Assembly: GCA_035048815.1 (NCBI GenBank)
Contig: JAUCBN010000011.1
Location: 20,414,001-20,478,000, forward strand
From: Abelmoschus esculentus
Lineage: Eukaryota; Streptophyta; Magnoliopsida; Malvales; Malvaceae
Direction: 5' to 3'
DNA length: 64,000 nt
The notes below the pieces were generated by a model that ran no database searches, was not told where the DNA came from, and saw nothing but the letters and a program-made list of their open reading frames with translations. This document shows, in pieces, positions 46,246 to 58,734 of the stretch (position 1 is the stretch's first letter; each line of letters starts with the position of its first letter). The position numbers and the translations under genes are program-made.

Positions 46246-47115
46246 GTGAGAAAGAGAAATGAAAAAGAGGAAATTACGAGATATAAAGCTCGTTTGGTTG
46301 CACAAGGATTTTCACAAAGACCTGGAATTGATTATGAAGAAACATATTCCCCAGTGGTGGATGCAACCACTTTTCGATTTTTGATTAGTCTGACAGTAAA
46401 AGAAAGACTTCATTTCTGCTTAATGGATGTGGTTACAGCCTATCTATATGGGCCTCTTGATAATAATATTTATATGAAACTTCCGGAAGGATATAAACTG
46501 CCTGAAGTAGTCAATTCAAGTTCTCGAGAACATTATTCAATTAAATTGAATAGATCCCTTTATGGATTAAAACGATCTGGGCGTATATGGTATAATCGCC
46601 TCAGTGAGTACTTATTAGCGGAAGGCTATAAGAATGATCCAATTTCTCTGTGCATTTTTATTAAGAGGTTTAGCTCCGGATTCGTCATTATTGCCGTGTA
46701 TGTTGATGATTTGAATATCATTGGAAATCCTAAAGAGATCTCATTGACAGTTGAATATTTAAAGAAAGAATTTGAAATGAAAGATCTCGGAAAAACAAGA
46801 TTTTGTCTTGGATTACATATTGAGCACTTAAAGGATGAAATCCTTGTGCATCAATCAACATACATTGAAAAAATGCTAAAGAGGTTTTACATGCATAACG
46901 CACATCCGTTAAGCATCCCCATGGTTGTTAGGACACTTGATGTTAACAAAAATCCATTCTGTCCTCGAGAGAAGAATGAGGACATTCTTGGTCCAGAAGT
47001 ACCATACTTAAGTGCTATTGGTGTATTGATGTATCTTTCTAGTCACACACGACCTGATATATTCGCTGTCAATTTGTTGGCAAGATTTAGCTCATGCCCA
47101 ACCCGAAGATACTAG
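46246..47115 (+). pseudogene. Ale/Retrofit-like reverse transcriptase
   Basis: Reads ARLVAQGFSQRPGIDYEETY, LMDVVTAYLYGPL, YGLKRSGRIWYNRL, the active site VYVDDLNII, and SYL-type LSAIGVLMYLSSHTRPDI. The active site is intact. The frame is cut from integrase by a stop and a short frame change (46137-46245) and from RNase H by a stop at 47113-47115. Confidence 0.88.
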
Positions 47116-47160
47116 AATGGGGTTAAACACATATTCCGTTATCTTCAAGGTACGAAAGAC

Positions 47161-47697
47161 ATGGGATTATTTTTCCCCAATATATCCAAAACCGAATTGG
47201 TCGGTTTTGCTGATACAAGATACTTGTCTGATCCTCATAATGCTCGATCACAAACTGGTTATGTATTTACATACGGTGGTACAACAATTTCTTGGCGTTC
47301 AATGAAACAAACTATTACCGTCACTTCTTCTAATCATGTTGAGATTTTGGCTATCCATGAGGCTAGTCGTGAATATGTGTGGTTAAGGTTTGTAACCCAA
47401 CATATTCGAGAAAATTGTGGTTTACTCTCTCGAAAAATCTCTCCAACAGTTTTATATGAGGATAATACAGTATGTATCGCTCAACTTAAGGAAGGATATA
47501 TAAAGGATGATAGAACAAAACACATCTCACCAAAATTTTTCTTCACTCATGATCTACAAAAGAATGGAGACATTGATGTGCAACAGATTCATTCATGTGA
47601 TAATTTGGCAGATCTATTTACTAAGGCGCTCCCTACTGCTCCATTTAAGAAGCTAACTTACAATATTGGATTGCGTCGTGTTAGAGATCTTGTTTGA
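47161..47697 (+). pseudogene. Ale/Retrofit-like RNase H
   Basis: Holds FADTRYLSDPHNARSQTGYVF, the WRSMKQTITVTSSNHVEILA box, the LYEDNTVCIAQLKEGYIKDD box and TKHISPKFFF, the conserved RNase H order. The usual SSNHAE reads SSNHVE. It ends at a stop about 220 bp before the 3' LTR. Confidence 0.85.
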
Positions 47698-47918
47698 TGT
47701 ATTTATGAGGGGAGTCAAATACACGTTGTACTCTTTTCCTTATCTAAGATTTTGTCCCATTGGGTTTTCATAGAAAAGGTTTTTAATGAGTCAACATATT
47801 TTGTGTATTAAAGATATGTGTACTCTTTTTCCTTCACTAAGCAATTTTATCCCACAGGGTTTTTATCTTAGTAAGGTTTTAACGAGGTACAATATCTTCA
47901 TCGATATTCAAGGGAGAG

Positions 47919-48145
47919 TGTTAAGAATATTTTATTTATGGTGAATATCCATGTATTAGAGGAAGGTTTAATGGGCTTTATAATTAGGGTTTAATACCCA
48001 TGAAATTAGGGTTTCCATCTTATGCCTATAAATATAGACTTTTGGAGAAAGCTTTGTACACAACTCAATTTTGAGAATACAATAATATCTCTCACTTTTT
48101 CTCCTCTTCATTCATCTATTCTAGTTCTTTATTTTATTCGTAACA
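47919..48145 (+). repeat. 3' LTR of the Ale/Retrofit-like element
   Basis: Begins TGTTAAGAATATT and ends ATTCGTAACA, directly followed by the TSD GATTT. Confidence 0.9.
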
Positions 48146-48150
48146 GATTT

Positions 48151-49476
48151 AATATTTTTTATTTTAATTCTTCACCTTATATATTTACATTATGATATCT
48201 ATAAACTAACACTTTTTATTTTTTTCTCTTTTTATTCTCGTATATTTATATTTATATTTAATAATTAATGAAATTATATTAAAAACAATTGTATAAATAA
48301 TAAATTGATATATAAATATTCTAAATATGCTTAGTAATATTATATTATTTTTTATAATTTAATTAATATCAATAGATATAAAATATTGATAACTAATAAA
48401 TCATTTAAACAAGTATCAAATATAATCTTGTCTGTATTTTATATTTTTTTTTGGTTTAAATAAGCAAATTGTTAACAAATATCAACTAATTTTATTAAAT
48501 ACTTTTATACAATCAACTAATATAATTTATTAATTAAATCGACTAATATAATTAACTATGAATTAATATAATTTGTTAATTGCTAAACATGGTTTATATT
48601 TTAATTTTTAAGTCGCAACCTTTTTCAAGTAGCTCGACATTTTAAAAAAATAAAAAACATAGTCACCAGTAAAATCATTTTATTTTATTAAAACAAAATT
48701 TTTGGTTTGCAAAAAACATAAAATCGATTTTTGGAGTCGGTTAAAGGGTTAACACCCACGACGCTCAAAAATTGGTACCAAGCCGATTACAAAATATTTT
48801 AATGTCATAATATACAAGTTTGTGTAAAATTTAAATTAACGTCCAATTATGAATTTGATTCAATTTTACCGGTCATACCGCTAGGAAAATAAGCTTTAAT
48901 CACTGTCAATATTTCTAACACTAACTCGTTACCTCCCTTTAGTAAGACCCCTCATTAATTCGTTTCCACTTTTTAACAAACAAACAAAGAAAAATTTAGT
49001 ATGTTAAAATTTTTATTCTAAGTTAGTATTATTAATTTAAGGAAATATCTAAGAGAATTTTATTTGTTGTGGTTAAATATAAATTCTCTTCATATTAAGA
49101 TAATAAAATATACCTTATTATATTTAACTATAAAATTCATTTAGATATTTTGTTAGGTTAATAATGTTAACTTAGAGTAAAAGTTTTAGCAAGAATTTTA
49201 TTTGTTTGTTTATTAAAAAAAATGAAATCTAATTAACAGGTTAGTACCAAAAATATTTAACAAATTCTCTTAAAGCCCAAAGAAATTTAAAAATTCCATC
49301 CAAGTCCCATTCCCAGATTTTGAGGACCAAAATTAAATCAAACCCTTCCAATCCAGAGCCGAACCCCAACAAAACCCTAACTTCCCAATCCCTAGCCCTT
49401 TAATTAGTTTCTTCAAGGTTCCAACCTCATTACCTTGAAGAAGAGGTGAAATATTCGATTTTTCAGAGACAAATTA
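48151..49476. other. AT-rich upstream region of the splicing-factor gene
   Basis: No coding sequence. Contains a foldback MITE (about 48976-49214). The proximal promoter and 5' UTR of the gene lie in about 49215-49476; no clear TATA box was assigned. Confidence 0.55.
48976..49214. mobile_element. Foldback MITE in the promoter region
   Basis: The left arm (AACAAACAAA ... GTTAAAATTTTTATTCTAAG ... AAATATCTAA ... GTTAAATATAA) is mirrored by the right arm (TTATATTTAACTA ... TTAGATATTTTGTTAGG ... CTTAGAGTAAAAGTTTTAGC ... TTTGTTTGTT). Arms of about 100 bp match at roughly 80%. It is non-coding. A short TTA-type TSD is possible but not certain. It ends about 260 bp before the start codon. Confidence 0.65.
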
Positions 49477-52400
49477 ATGGATTTCGACGAGTACGAGTAT
49501 TTGGAAAAAACTGTCGAGGAGCAGGAGTATTCGAAGACGAAGAAAGACGGAGCAGGATCGGAGGATAAAAGCGAGAGAAGCTACAGGAAGAGAGATGGCG
49601 ATAGAGAAGAAGAGGATGATGATGGCAAGAGCAGCAACAAGAAATCGAGAAGTGCTCGCGTTGAGGACGACGAGAGGCGAGATCGGGATAATGATAGGCA
49701 CAAAAGCAGCCGCGATAGAGACAGGGAAAGGGAGAGAGATAGGGATTTAGAGAGGAGTAGCAGAGAGAGGGAAAAGGAAAGGGAAAGAAGAGATAGAGAT
49801 AAAGAGAAAGAGAGGGAAAGGAGGGAAAGAGAGAAGGAGAAAGAGAAAGAGAGGGGAAGGAGAGAGAGAAGCGGTAGTAGGTCGAGAAGGCACGAAAGTG
49901 ATCGTGAGATTGAGAGAGAACGGAGAGAGCGAAGCAGTAGCAGGTCGAGGAGGCACGAGAGTGATCGGGATCCGGAGAGAGAACGGAGAGAGAGGAGCAG
50001 TAGTAGGTTGAGGAGGCATGAGAGTGAACGCGAGCAAGACAGGGAGCGTGAAATTGACCTCAGGGATAGCAGGTATTCCTTCACCCAAAAAAATATAAAT
50101 AAAATAAAGAAATTATATTTTCAATTGAATTATCACAACCTATATTGAAGTTTCGGAATTTTATGCTGATTGTAGAGATGACTGCTAAGTTCAATTAAAC
50201 ATGTATTTGCAAATTTGCATCCATCAAAATCTTAGCACTGAAACATGGTTGGCGTGCTCTCTCCGTAGGGAAGTTTATGCTATTTTACATTGTTTAAGAG
50301 TTCAATTGTTTGAGTAATTTATATATTCTCAAAATTTGTGCAGATCTGTTTTCTAGAGCTTGATTTTAGTAATATACTGAATTATCTCATAATTCGGATG
50401 TTTCAGGAGATTTAAGGATAAGAAAGATGCAGTGGAACCTGAGGCTGATCCTGAGAGGGACCAGAGAACAGTTTTTGCTTACCAGGTAGATACATTGTGC
50501 TTCTTGCTTTCATCTTCAGAAGACATATTAGTTATTGTTTTGCTTGAATTTGTTGATGACAGATGCCTCTAAAAGCCACTGAGAGAGATGTCTATGAGTT
50601 CTTCTCAAAAGCTGGCAAGGTTAGTCAGGTTTAACTTGGTTATTTTGTTTCTTTGTGGAGGTTGTAGTATGTGTTTTGTCTACACCTTGCACCTTAGCAG
50701 CCAGTATAATAAAAGCATCTCAATACCCTTTCAAGCGATGCACATGAATCAGTTGCATGCTTGGTGCGTTTAGATGTGCTTTTTTGGATGACAATATGAA
50801 TAAGAAAGGCTGCCTAATTGAAGTTATCTTTTCTTTTCCTATCCTTTTCATTAGATGTAAATTTACCTGTATAAAAGGGGATAGTACTGAATTCTACTTT
50901 AATATTTGAGCATTCAACGCAGACATGGGACTTTAAGGAAATCATGCATGTTTACCAACAAATTGCCTGTTTTGTACATAAACTTGACAACTCTTTAGGG
51001 TAATTATATCTTAAGGTATTGTACACTCACGTGCAAAGAGACACATACATATTGCTAATTAAATCATTCTGTTCAGCGTTCACTGATTATTTTTGAGTGT
51101 TGTTCCCGAGGCACTATAAGGGTTCGAGCAGCTAGATGCGCCTTTAGCCTTTGGTAGCATTGGTTGTACTATGATTTATCCACCACTTCTTTCAAGGATG
51201 CTTAGGTTCAACATTAACTGATCTCGGAAAAAGCATCATTGAATGTTTTGAAAATTTGTATACATTAACACTCGGTTTATTTCCTTTAAAAACTCCATTG
51301 CAATTTCTAGAACATTGCAATATCAATTTGCATAATCTGCTATATTTCTTTAAATTCATTTGTCTTTCTTATACAAACTATAAGTTAATGCATAAACAAT
51401 GTTTAGAATGATGCAAATGCATATTATTGAGATACATCTGCTTCCTCTTGCAGTATATGATCCCTGCCTTCAGTTTCGAGTAGTATTATGACTTTCTTGT
51501 GTCTCAACATTCTATATATGTGGGTGAGTTAAAAGCACGTGTTAAACAATATAATCTTGCGGACTCTCCTTGATATGCGTCTCATCCGGAAGCTTGAAAA
51601 TCTGGGATTTCCCTGCATATTTTATAATTTTAGATTATCATCTTATGTTTGGTCTCATGTCTGTTTCCCTTTATCATTTTTAGGTGAGGGATGTTCGGCT
51701 GATCATGGATAGAAATTCAAGACGATCAAAGGGAGTAGGGTATGTGCCTTCATGTTGAGCAAAGTTAAACCTCCTTTTGCAATCATTTGAAATAAATCTT
51801 TGTTTTAAAATCAAGGTTAACTCCATTCTTAAATGCACTAGCAATGCGATAAAGGTGATGATTGACGGGAATAGCTCATGTTTTTTTAATTAATTCTTGT
51901 TGAGTTCTCAAATTAGATGAAAGGAACATGAATTTTTGTCCTTCTGTAACCTCTCTTCTTTGATATTTCTTAGTATTAAATGCAGCTTATAAACTTGGGT
52001 GCCTTTATTTTCCACTAACTTGTTTTTGGTTTTGATACTCTACATTTTAATCTAAAAGTGGTTTTGATAGTGACTTTTTAAGACTTATTGCTAGGCATTT
52101 TCTTTTGATATGTTCTTTTTTGATTTTTTTGGTTGAGAATAAATTTGAGGGGTTGGGATGCTTTCTTTGTTCATCTATGGCTTAGGTAGTTTTTTAACCT
52201 TACTTCGAAATTGGGACATGCTAATCTTTTAACCTCCTTTTCAAGTTCTTTTGTGTTTGATTATCTTGTACTTGGGTGTATGAAGTCTATTTTGCTTTTC
52301 TAATATTGTTATGCGAGCTAACCTGTTATTGTAAGAGACACTGGATTCACCAAAAGATATTCAACACAGTGCTCTGCACTGCACTTTTCCTTTCCCTGCT

Positions 52401-54727
52401 TCTCTTTGCTGTATGGATTGTAGATGTTGTCTCATTTATTTTGGTATATTTAGAGAAACTAATTACAGGTGCTGATAAAATTGCAGGTATATCGAGTTTT
52501 ATGATGTGATGTCTGTGCCAATGGCAATAGCATTGTCTGGTCAACTGCTTCTTGGTCAACCTGTGATGGTTAAACCTTCTGAGGCTGAAAAGAACCTTGT
52601 TCAGTCCAATACTTCTGGTGCAGGGACAGGTGGTGTTGCTGGACCCTATGGGCCTGTTGATAGAAAATTATATGTAGGGAATTTGCACTTTAACATGACA
52701 GAAATGCAGCTTAGACAGGTAATATGTCTTATAGCTCATCAGCAAAATAGAAGTCACCATTCTTTGAATTGGTTTATGAATGACTGCATTTATGTTTTGA
52801 TGTTCTCTACAGTGTACTATAGACCCTCCTTCAAATTGCGGACTGGATTTTATTAGTAGTTGCTTAGGGAAAAATTGGATGGATTCCCATAGATGTTTTT
52901 GAAATGTTATTTCTTTTAGCCTTTTCCATGTTGATATTACCTGGCTCTGGTGTTTTAATCATTTAAAGTTTAAGGTAAATGAGTTTCATCTTAAACCCTT
53001 TTCTTCTCTTACTTTAATGCTCAGATATTTGAACCTTTTGGACCTGTGGAGCTTGTACAACTACCACTTGACCTTGAGACTGGGCAGTGCAAAGGTTTCG
53101 GGTTTGTTCAGGTTAGATATAGATTGAAGACTTGGCTTATGTTCATTTTCCTCTATGGTAATAGTTATGCATGTTCTTGTTGGCTTTTTGTTTTTTTATA
53201 GTTCGCTCAACTTGAAAATGCAAAAGCAGCTCAAAGTGCCTTGAATGGGAAACTGGAGATTGCTGGTCGAACCATTAAGGTAGGCTTGGTAATTTCATGA
53301 AATTGGAGTATTATGATAGTTTATTCCTGTTTCAGTCGTGTGTTTTAACTTTGAAGACTGTAGCTGCAAAAAGAAAAAAAATATAAAACTACAACTGGCT
53401 TTTTATCATATAATGTCTTTATGGTTAAAAATGCATATAGGTTTCATCTGTTACGGATCATGTTGTCTCTCAAGATACAACAGCAAAATCTGCAGATTTT
53501 GATGATGATGAGGGTGGTGGCTTGGTAAGTTGAAATGCATATTATTATTAGTAGTATTTAATGAGTATTGTTTTTTATAGGTTTGTTCCCTGTTTTTGTC
53601 TCCTAATAGTTGTGCTGAGGGTATTTTTTTGGCCTGTGTATCTTTTATCCAGGCTTTGAATGCTCAATCAAGAGCATTGCTTATGCAGAAACTGGATCGC
53701 TCTGGTATTGCTACAAGGTTCGTTTTCCCTTTCAGATGGTCCTTTCTAGTCTTTAATCCTATCATATATCTAATGTAATGGTTTTTCAGCATTACGGGAT
53801 CCCTTGGAGTACCCCTTGTTGCTGGGTCTGCTCCTATTCAACAAGCTGTTGCATTACCTGTCAATGGCCAGGGGGCCTATCCGGCACCAGTTCTACCGGC
53901 ACTCATCTCTACTACAGCTCTTGATCCTATTGGACAGCCCAGCGAATGTTTGCTGTTGAAGAATATGTTTGATCCTGCAACTGAGGTCTTGATTTTCCTG
54001 TTCAAAACATGTTATTTCATTTTACTTCTCGTGTTCTTTCTTTTCTGCTTCCTTGTATAAGGTAGTTATTTTTCTGTAATTTTTATTTCAGACGGAACCA
54101 GATTTTGATTTGGATATTAAAGAGGATGTTGAAGAAGAATGCGGCAAATATGGCAGGGTGAAGCATATTTATGTGGACAAGTAAGGATCACACTGTCTAT
54201 TGCGTGGAATAAACTCATTTATTTCCGCAATTGTTTTTATTTTTATGTTGGCTTAACATTGTGCTCTCCAAATCTGGATAGCCATTCTTTATTGTTCATT
54301 AAAGAGCAAATGTTGTATATCTGTGAACCTATGCTTGGTTTGTTTTACCTGATAGCTCTGTTAACCTATAAAACGATAATTGAGATTCAATGACGATTGA
54401 CGTCTTATTTTTGTATTAGAAGGATTTTTTGGTCTACCATGAAAGAAGGATTTCCATTTTTCTCCGCTGCAGTTTTAACATGCATTCTTTTTTGAATCCC
54501 CCTACAGAAACAGTGCTGGTTGTGTGTATCTTCGATTTGATTCTACAGAAGCGGCGGGAAAAGCTCAACGCGCAATGCACATGAGATGGTTTGCAGGCCG
54601 ATCAATATCAGCCTTATTTATGGTAAATATTCACGTCTTGCTTTCCATTCCCCACTGAAGTTTTAACCACTTGTATTCTAACTTCCTGCAGCCACCCCAT
54701 GAGTATGAAGCGAGGTTTCAAGGCTGA
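49477..54727 (+). CDS. RBM39/CC1-like splicing factor (13 exons, 589 aa)
   Basis: A nuclear RNA-binding protein of 3' splice-site recognition and alternative splicing (SF-CC1 family). Exons: 49477-50072, 50407-50485, 50563-50619, 51684-51739, 52487-52718, 53025-53111, 53202-53279, 53441-53524, 53653-53717, 53790-53985, 54092-54180, 54508-54622, 54692-54727; all GT-AG, frame kept throughout. Exon 1 holds MDFDEYEYLEKTVEEQ and a long Arg/Glu/Ser-rich domain (about 40-199) with three near-repeats of RSSSRSRRHESDR. RRM1 spans about 219-293 (VFAYQM; KGVGYIEF). RRM2 spans about 322-399 (LYVGNL; KGFGFVQF). A UHM-type third domain spans about 498-578 with R-W-F where family members have an R-x-F motif, and ends PPHEYEARFQG. 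UHMs bind tryptophan-bearing ligand motifs of other splicing factors. Introns 3 and 4 are long; intron 3 contains a candidate poison exon. Confidence 0.94.
51454..51523 (+). promoter_or_regulatory. Candidate poison exon in intron 3 of the splicing-factor gene
   Basis: A 70-nt segment is bounded by a strong acceptor (CTTCCTCTTGCAG) and a strong donor (GG/GTGAGTT). Joined after exon 3 (phase 0) it adds nine codons and then TAG at 51481-51483; its length is also not a multiple of three. It would mark the transcript for decay. No transcript evidence is available here, so this is a prediction. Confidence 0.45.
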
Positions 54728-55538
54728 TGATAGAAGATCAACACCTTTGATTCCGATACCATCTTCCAGTGTTTGATTTTTATTTCTTTTTTCCTCATTT
54801 ATGCTCTGCAATGCATCCATTTATTTAGGATCATTGACTTTATTTGTATTCCGTATCCGTACACAATGACCTAGATGTAAGATACTTGTTAATTGTTTAC
54901 ATTCTTTTTTGTTTTGCTCTGTCATTTGCTTGGAGACGGGATTTGTCAGAGAATTTATTCCAGTACTCGAACCATTTCTCACAATTCTTTTTTATCATAA
55001 TCTTTTTTCTGGTCCCTGTTCTTGGTCTGAGAACCCTGCATTGGTGCTTTGTTTCTCCTACATATTAAAGTAGGTTTGTATTTGTATGTATCAGATCAGA
55101 TCGAGTCAAACTCGAGGGACTTAAACTAGACATAACCTTAGTTTAAAAAAACATGCCTCTGACGTTTTTTGCGCTTTTGAATTTCAAATGAGACACTAGA
55201 GGTACAGGGAAATGTCGGTGTGACTTTTTGCGCTTTTGAATTTCAAATGGATTTATAAATAATTTTTTATTATTTTTATGGGATTCAATAAAATATTTTT
55301 CATTTGATTTAATTATAAATATATTTTTAGTAAAATTTATAAATTTATATTTTAATAATGAAAAAAATTATTATTCGTGACTATTGTATTTTATTTAGTT
55401 ATAAGTGATTTATTAAAAATGATTTTTAATGTTATTTTTATTAATCTCTTTATTATTATTATTATATAATTTTGTATTATATTTATTATATTTTTGTTTT
55501 AAAAATTATTGTTTTTTGTTTATATTATTAGTTATACA
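54728..55538. other. 3' flank of the splicing-factor gene
   Basis: The 3' UTR presumably ends within the first few hundred bases. Short frames at 54844-55068 look accidental. A direct repeat (55166-55249) and then AT-rich DNA follow. Confidence 0.5.
55166..55249. repeat. Direct repeat of a 25-mer
   Basis: TTTTTGCGCTTTTGAATTTC plus CAAATG-type ending occurs exactly at 55166-55190 and 55225-55249, offset 59 bp. The spacer is unique. No element was identified. Confidence 0.8.
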
Positions 55539-55869
55539 TATTAGAATAGACTCCTATTTTGTAGAAATTTATTATCAAAGATAAAGAGTTATTTTTTAGG
55601 AGTTTTTATCAGTTTGTTTATCTTCTCTTGCTTAAGTGTTAGGAACTTATTTTAATTAGGTTTTCTAGTCTTTTGTAAACTCATATAAAGAAGTCTATAT
55701 ATTCAGATTTCTTATTAATTAATAAAATATACGAACATAGGGTTAATTAGACTCTGTTTCTACATGATATCAGTATTAGGTTAGAACAATTCTCTATCCG
55801 GTTCAATTCATCTTAGTCTCAGATATTTGTTTTATTCTTCTTTCCTGTTCTCTCGATTATTCTTGCTTC

Positions 55870-56760
55870 ATGGTTAACCTAGATCCATCGATCTCTGAGG
55901 CTAGTAGTTAGAATAATTCTTCATAGTTAGAATTCCAACTATCTGATTCGTCCCTTTCTCCCATTACCTCATATAAATTAAATGGCCACAACTACCTTCC
56001 ATGGTCCCAATCTATCTGTCTCGCTCAACTAAGTGTTGTATCTGTCTCTACATTGTTGATAGAAGAAAAGGTGCCTATCTCTACATTGTTGATAGAAGAA
56101 AAGGTGTCTATCTGTCTCTACAACACTTAGTTGAGCGAGAACACCATGATCATGTCGTGGCTAATCAACTTGATGATTCCAAAAATAGAGTAGAACTGTA
56201 TGTTGTACTAGACTGCTGCAGATATTTGGACAACATCCAGGGATACTTATTCCAGTGCCGATAACACATTAGAGTTTCTTAGAGCAAAAAATCAGATTAA
56301 AAACCTTCAACAAAAGGATTTACCAATTGTGCAGTACTTTGGCATCTTGAACAAGTGTTGGCAGCATATTGATTTGTATGAAAACATTGAATGAAAGTGT
56401 TAAGAAAATTGAAATCTTTATAACAACAAAAAAAATCAAAGACGCGTCTTTCAATTTTTATCTGTATTGAATGATGAATTTGATGGAGCAAGCGGAAGAA
56501 TTTTGGCCTCCAAACCTCTTCCTTTGGTTCGAGAGGTTTTTTTTAGAGATAAGGAAAAAAAAACACCAACGAGCATACAATCAAATACTTAAAAAAATAG
56601 GATATGTGATGGATCAATATCAGATATTATACGGAAAACCTCATAATTAGAAACCAAATATATCCAAATTTCATAAAGAGGCTCACCTAGTTACTCAAGA
56701 AGACACGACCAACCTCTTCAGTAAGAGGCGGATTGAAGAATTGTAATAGCTTCTCAATTC
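55870..56760 (+). pseudogene. Copia gag remnant
   Basis: From the Met at 55870 the frame reads MVNLDPSISEASS and, after stops, YKLNGHNYLPWSQSICL, the usual gag start of this lineage. At 56019-56140 an inverted duplication with a tandem repeat interrupts it. Later pieces (NTLEFLRAK, RILASKPLPLVREVFF) are scattered in other frames. Confidence 0.65.
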
Positions 56761-56761
56761 T

Positions 56762-58230
56762 ATGACAGCCAAGCCACCAATCGAGGCTCATACTACTACT
56801 ACTACTGCAAGTACTGATTCTTCTAATAAATCAGTTCAATGGATAGTAAACTCCGGGGCGACATATCATATGACAAGAAATATGGTTATATTGGAGAATT
56901 ATAGTGAGAACAACCTACCATCATCGATTCACATCGTAGATGGCTCTCTTATTAGTGTGAAAGGGAGTAGTTCGGTTACTTTAAATGATGATTTAGTTCT
57001 CCATAATATCCTTTATGTACCAAAGCTTACTTGTAATTTATTATCAATTAACAAGTTAATCCGAGATTCAAATTGTAATGTTATGTTTGGTACTGGGGGT
57101 TGTATTTTTTAGGGACAAGACTTGAAGAGGGTGATTGGCAGTGCTAGGTTTGACAAAGGATTATACACTCTTGCACAGTTTTCATCTCAAACCATTGCCC
57201 TATCCACTTAATTTAGGAAACCAGATTTAGGAACCAAAGATGTTTTGTTATAGCACTACAGATTAGGCCATCCTAGCTTTTTCTATTTATCCAAAATGTT
57301 CCTGGATTAGTTTATTAATAAAAATCCATCTCATTTTTTCTGTGAATATTGTCAATTTGCTAAGCATACTCGAAAACCTTATAATCCAGCAAAGTTTGAA
57401 CCCACTAAACCCTATTTAATTTTTCATAGTGATATATGGGGTCCTTCTTCTGTTAAAAGTATCTCTGGATATAAGTGGTTCATCTCCTTCATAGATGAAC
57501 CACTATTCTAGAACTACATGGGTCTTCCTAATGAGAGAAAAATCTGAGGTTGAGTCTAATTTTGAAATTTTTATTATAAAATTATCATTCAATTTGATAC
57601 AAGAATAAAAATTCTTCACAGTGACAATAAGAGTGAGTATTTAAGTAAATCTCTTAGATCTTTCTTTCAGGAAAAAAAGAATTGTTAGCTCACTTCTTGT
57701 GTTAATTCTCCTCAGCTAAATGGGATTGCAAAGAGAAAAAATAGACATATACTTGAGGTCACAAGGTCTATTATGTTTACTACTAGTGCTCTTAAGTACC
57801 TCTGGGGGGAAGCTATCCTTACAGCCACATACCTTATCAATAGAATGCCAAGTAAAACTCTAGGCTTCAAAATTCTCACAGAGATTCTCTTTCATCATTT
57901 TTCTCATTTTAAACCCTTACATTCAAATCTTCCTCCTCAGGTATTTTGGTGTATTACCTTTGTTCATGTACATCACAATACTAGAGGAAAATTGGATCCT
58001 CGGTCTATCAAGTGTATGTTCCTAGGCTACTCTTCGAATCAAAAAAGTTATAAATGATATTCCCCATCTACAAGAAAAACATGTGTATCTTTTGATGTCA
58101 CCTTCTTTGAAGATAAACCTTATTTTTTCCAGGCCGAACTTCAGGGGAAGAACCTTAAGGAATTTCAACCTGTCCAAATATCCAGTACACTCTTACAACC
58201 GAGTTTGACATAACACATGATCCTTGATCC
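56762..58230 (+). pseudogene. Copia protease and integrase remnants
   Basis: Protease (56762-57112) reads VQWIVNSGATYHMTRN, where the catalytic aspartate of DSGA has become asparagine, then IHIVDGSL and NILYVPKLTCNLLSI. Integrase pieces follow: HYRLGHPSFFYL, CEYCQFAKHTRK, IFHSDIWGPSS, LHSDNKSEY, NGIAKRKNRHIL, then (57773-58057) LTATYLINRMPSKTL and KLDPRSIKCMFLGYSSN. Several stops and frame changes separate them. Confidence 0.8.
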
Positions 58231-58734
58231 TCAACCTACTGTCCGAGTATCAAATAATAATGATGGGAAAGACTTAAATAATTATGCCGAGGAGTTACCT
58301 ACTTCTTTATCCCCACAACCAAATCCATATAAAACTCCTTCCGTTTCGAGAAGCCTACCCAACAATGACCTTGACACCCTAACACCCCCAACTTAAGGTT
58401 TACTCTAGAAGAAAGAAAACTGTTGCAGAAGGAATTAATCAACCTAGTATTGTCCAACCACCAGATTCAATTCTTGTTGCTGAAATAAAAGTTAATGATG
58501 TTGAAACAGAAGGTAATGAAGGGTTCCATAAGGCTGTCACTGTGGATCTTGATGACTTTTCTATTTTCATTAGAAAAGGGGTAAGAAAGTATACTGAACA
58601 TCCCATAAACAAATATGTTGCATATGGAAAATTACAGTCTGATTTTAGGGCTTTTACTGCTAATGTTAATCATGCAAAGATACCAAAAAATGTGACAGAA
58701 GCTTTTCAATGTCTAAAATAGGGAAAAGGTGTGG

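Larger units (their letters stand above)
42293..48145 (+). mobile_element. Ty1/copia (Ale/Retrofit-like) element, full length but broken, 5853 bp
   Basis: LTRs at 42293-42520 (228 bp) and 47919-48145 (227 bp) are about 97% identical. The exact duplication GATTT flanks the element at 42288-42292 and 48146-48150. In the 5' LTR the terminal TG has become TT. The site CGTTATCAGCACGAG after the 5' LTR is the PBS form common in this lineage. The purine tract AAGGGAGAG (47910-47918) abuts the 3' LTR. Order gag, protease, integrase, reverse transcriptase, RNase H is complete, with several stops and frame changes. Confidence 0.93.

Noticed and set aside
49581..50084. Long Ser/Leu-rich open frame on the minus strand, and another at 49747-50088
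   Set aside because: Mirror of the Arg/Glu/Ser-rich first exon of the splicing-factor gene; low-complexity shadow.
54844..55068. 74-residue hydrophobic frame after the splicing-factor gene
   Set aside because: Lies in or near the 3' UTR, has no recognisable motif and is T-rich, which creates hydrophobic codons by chance.
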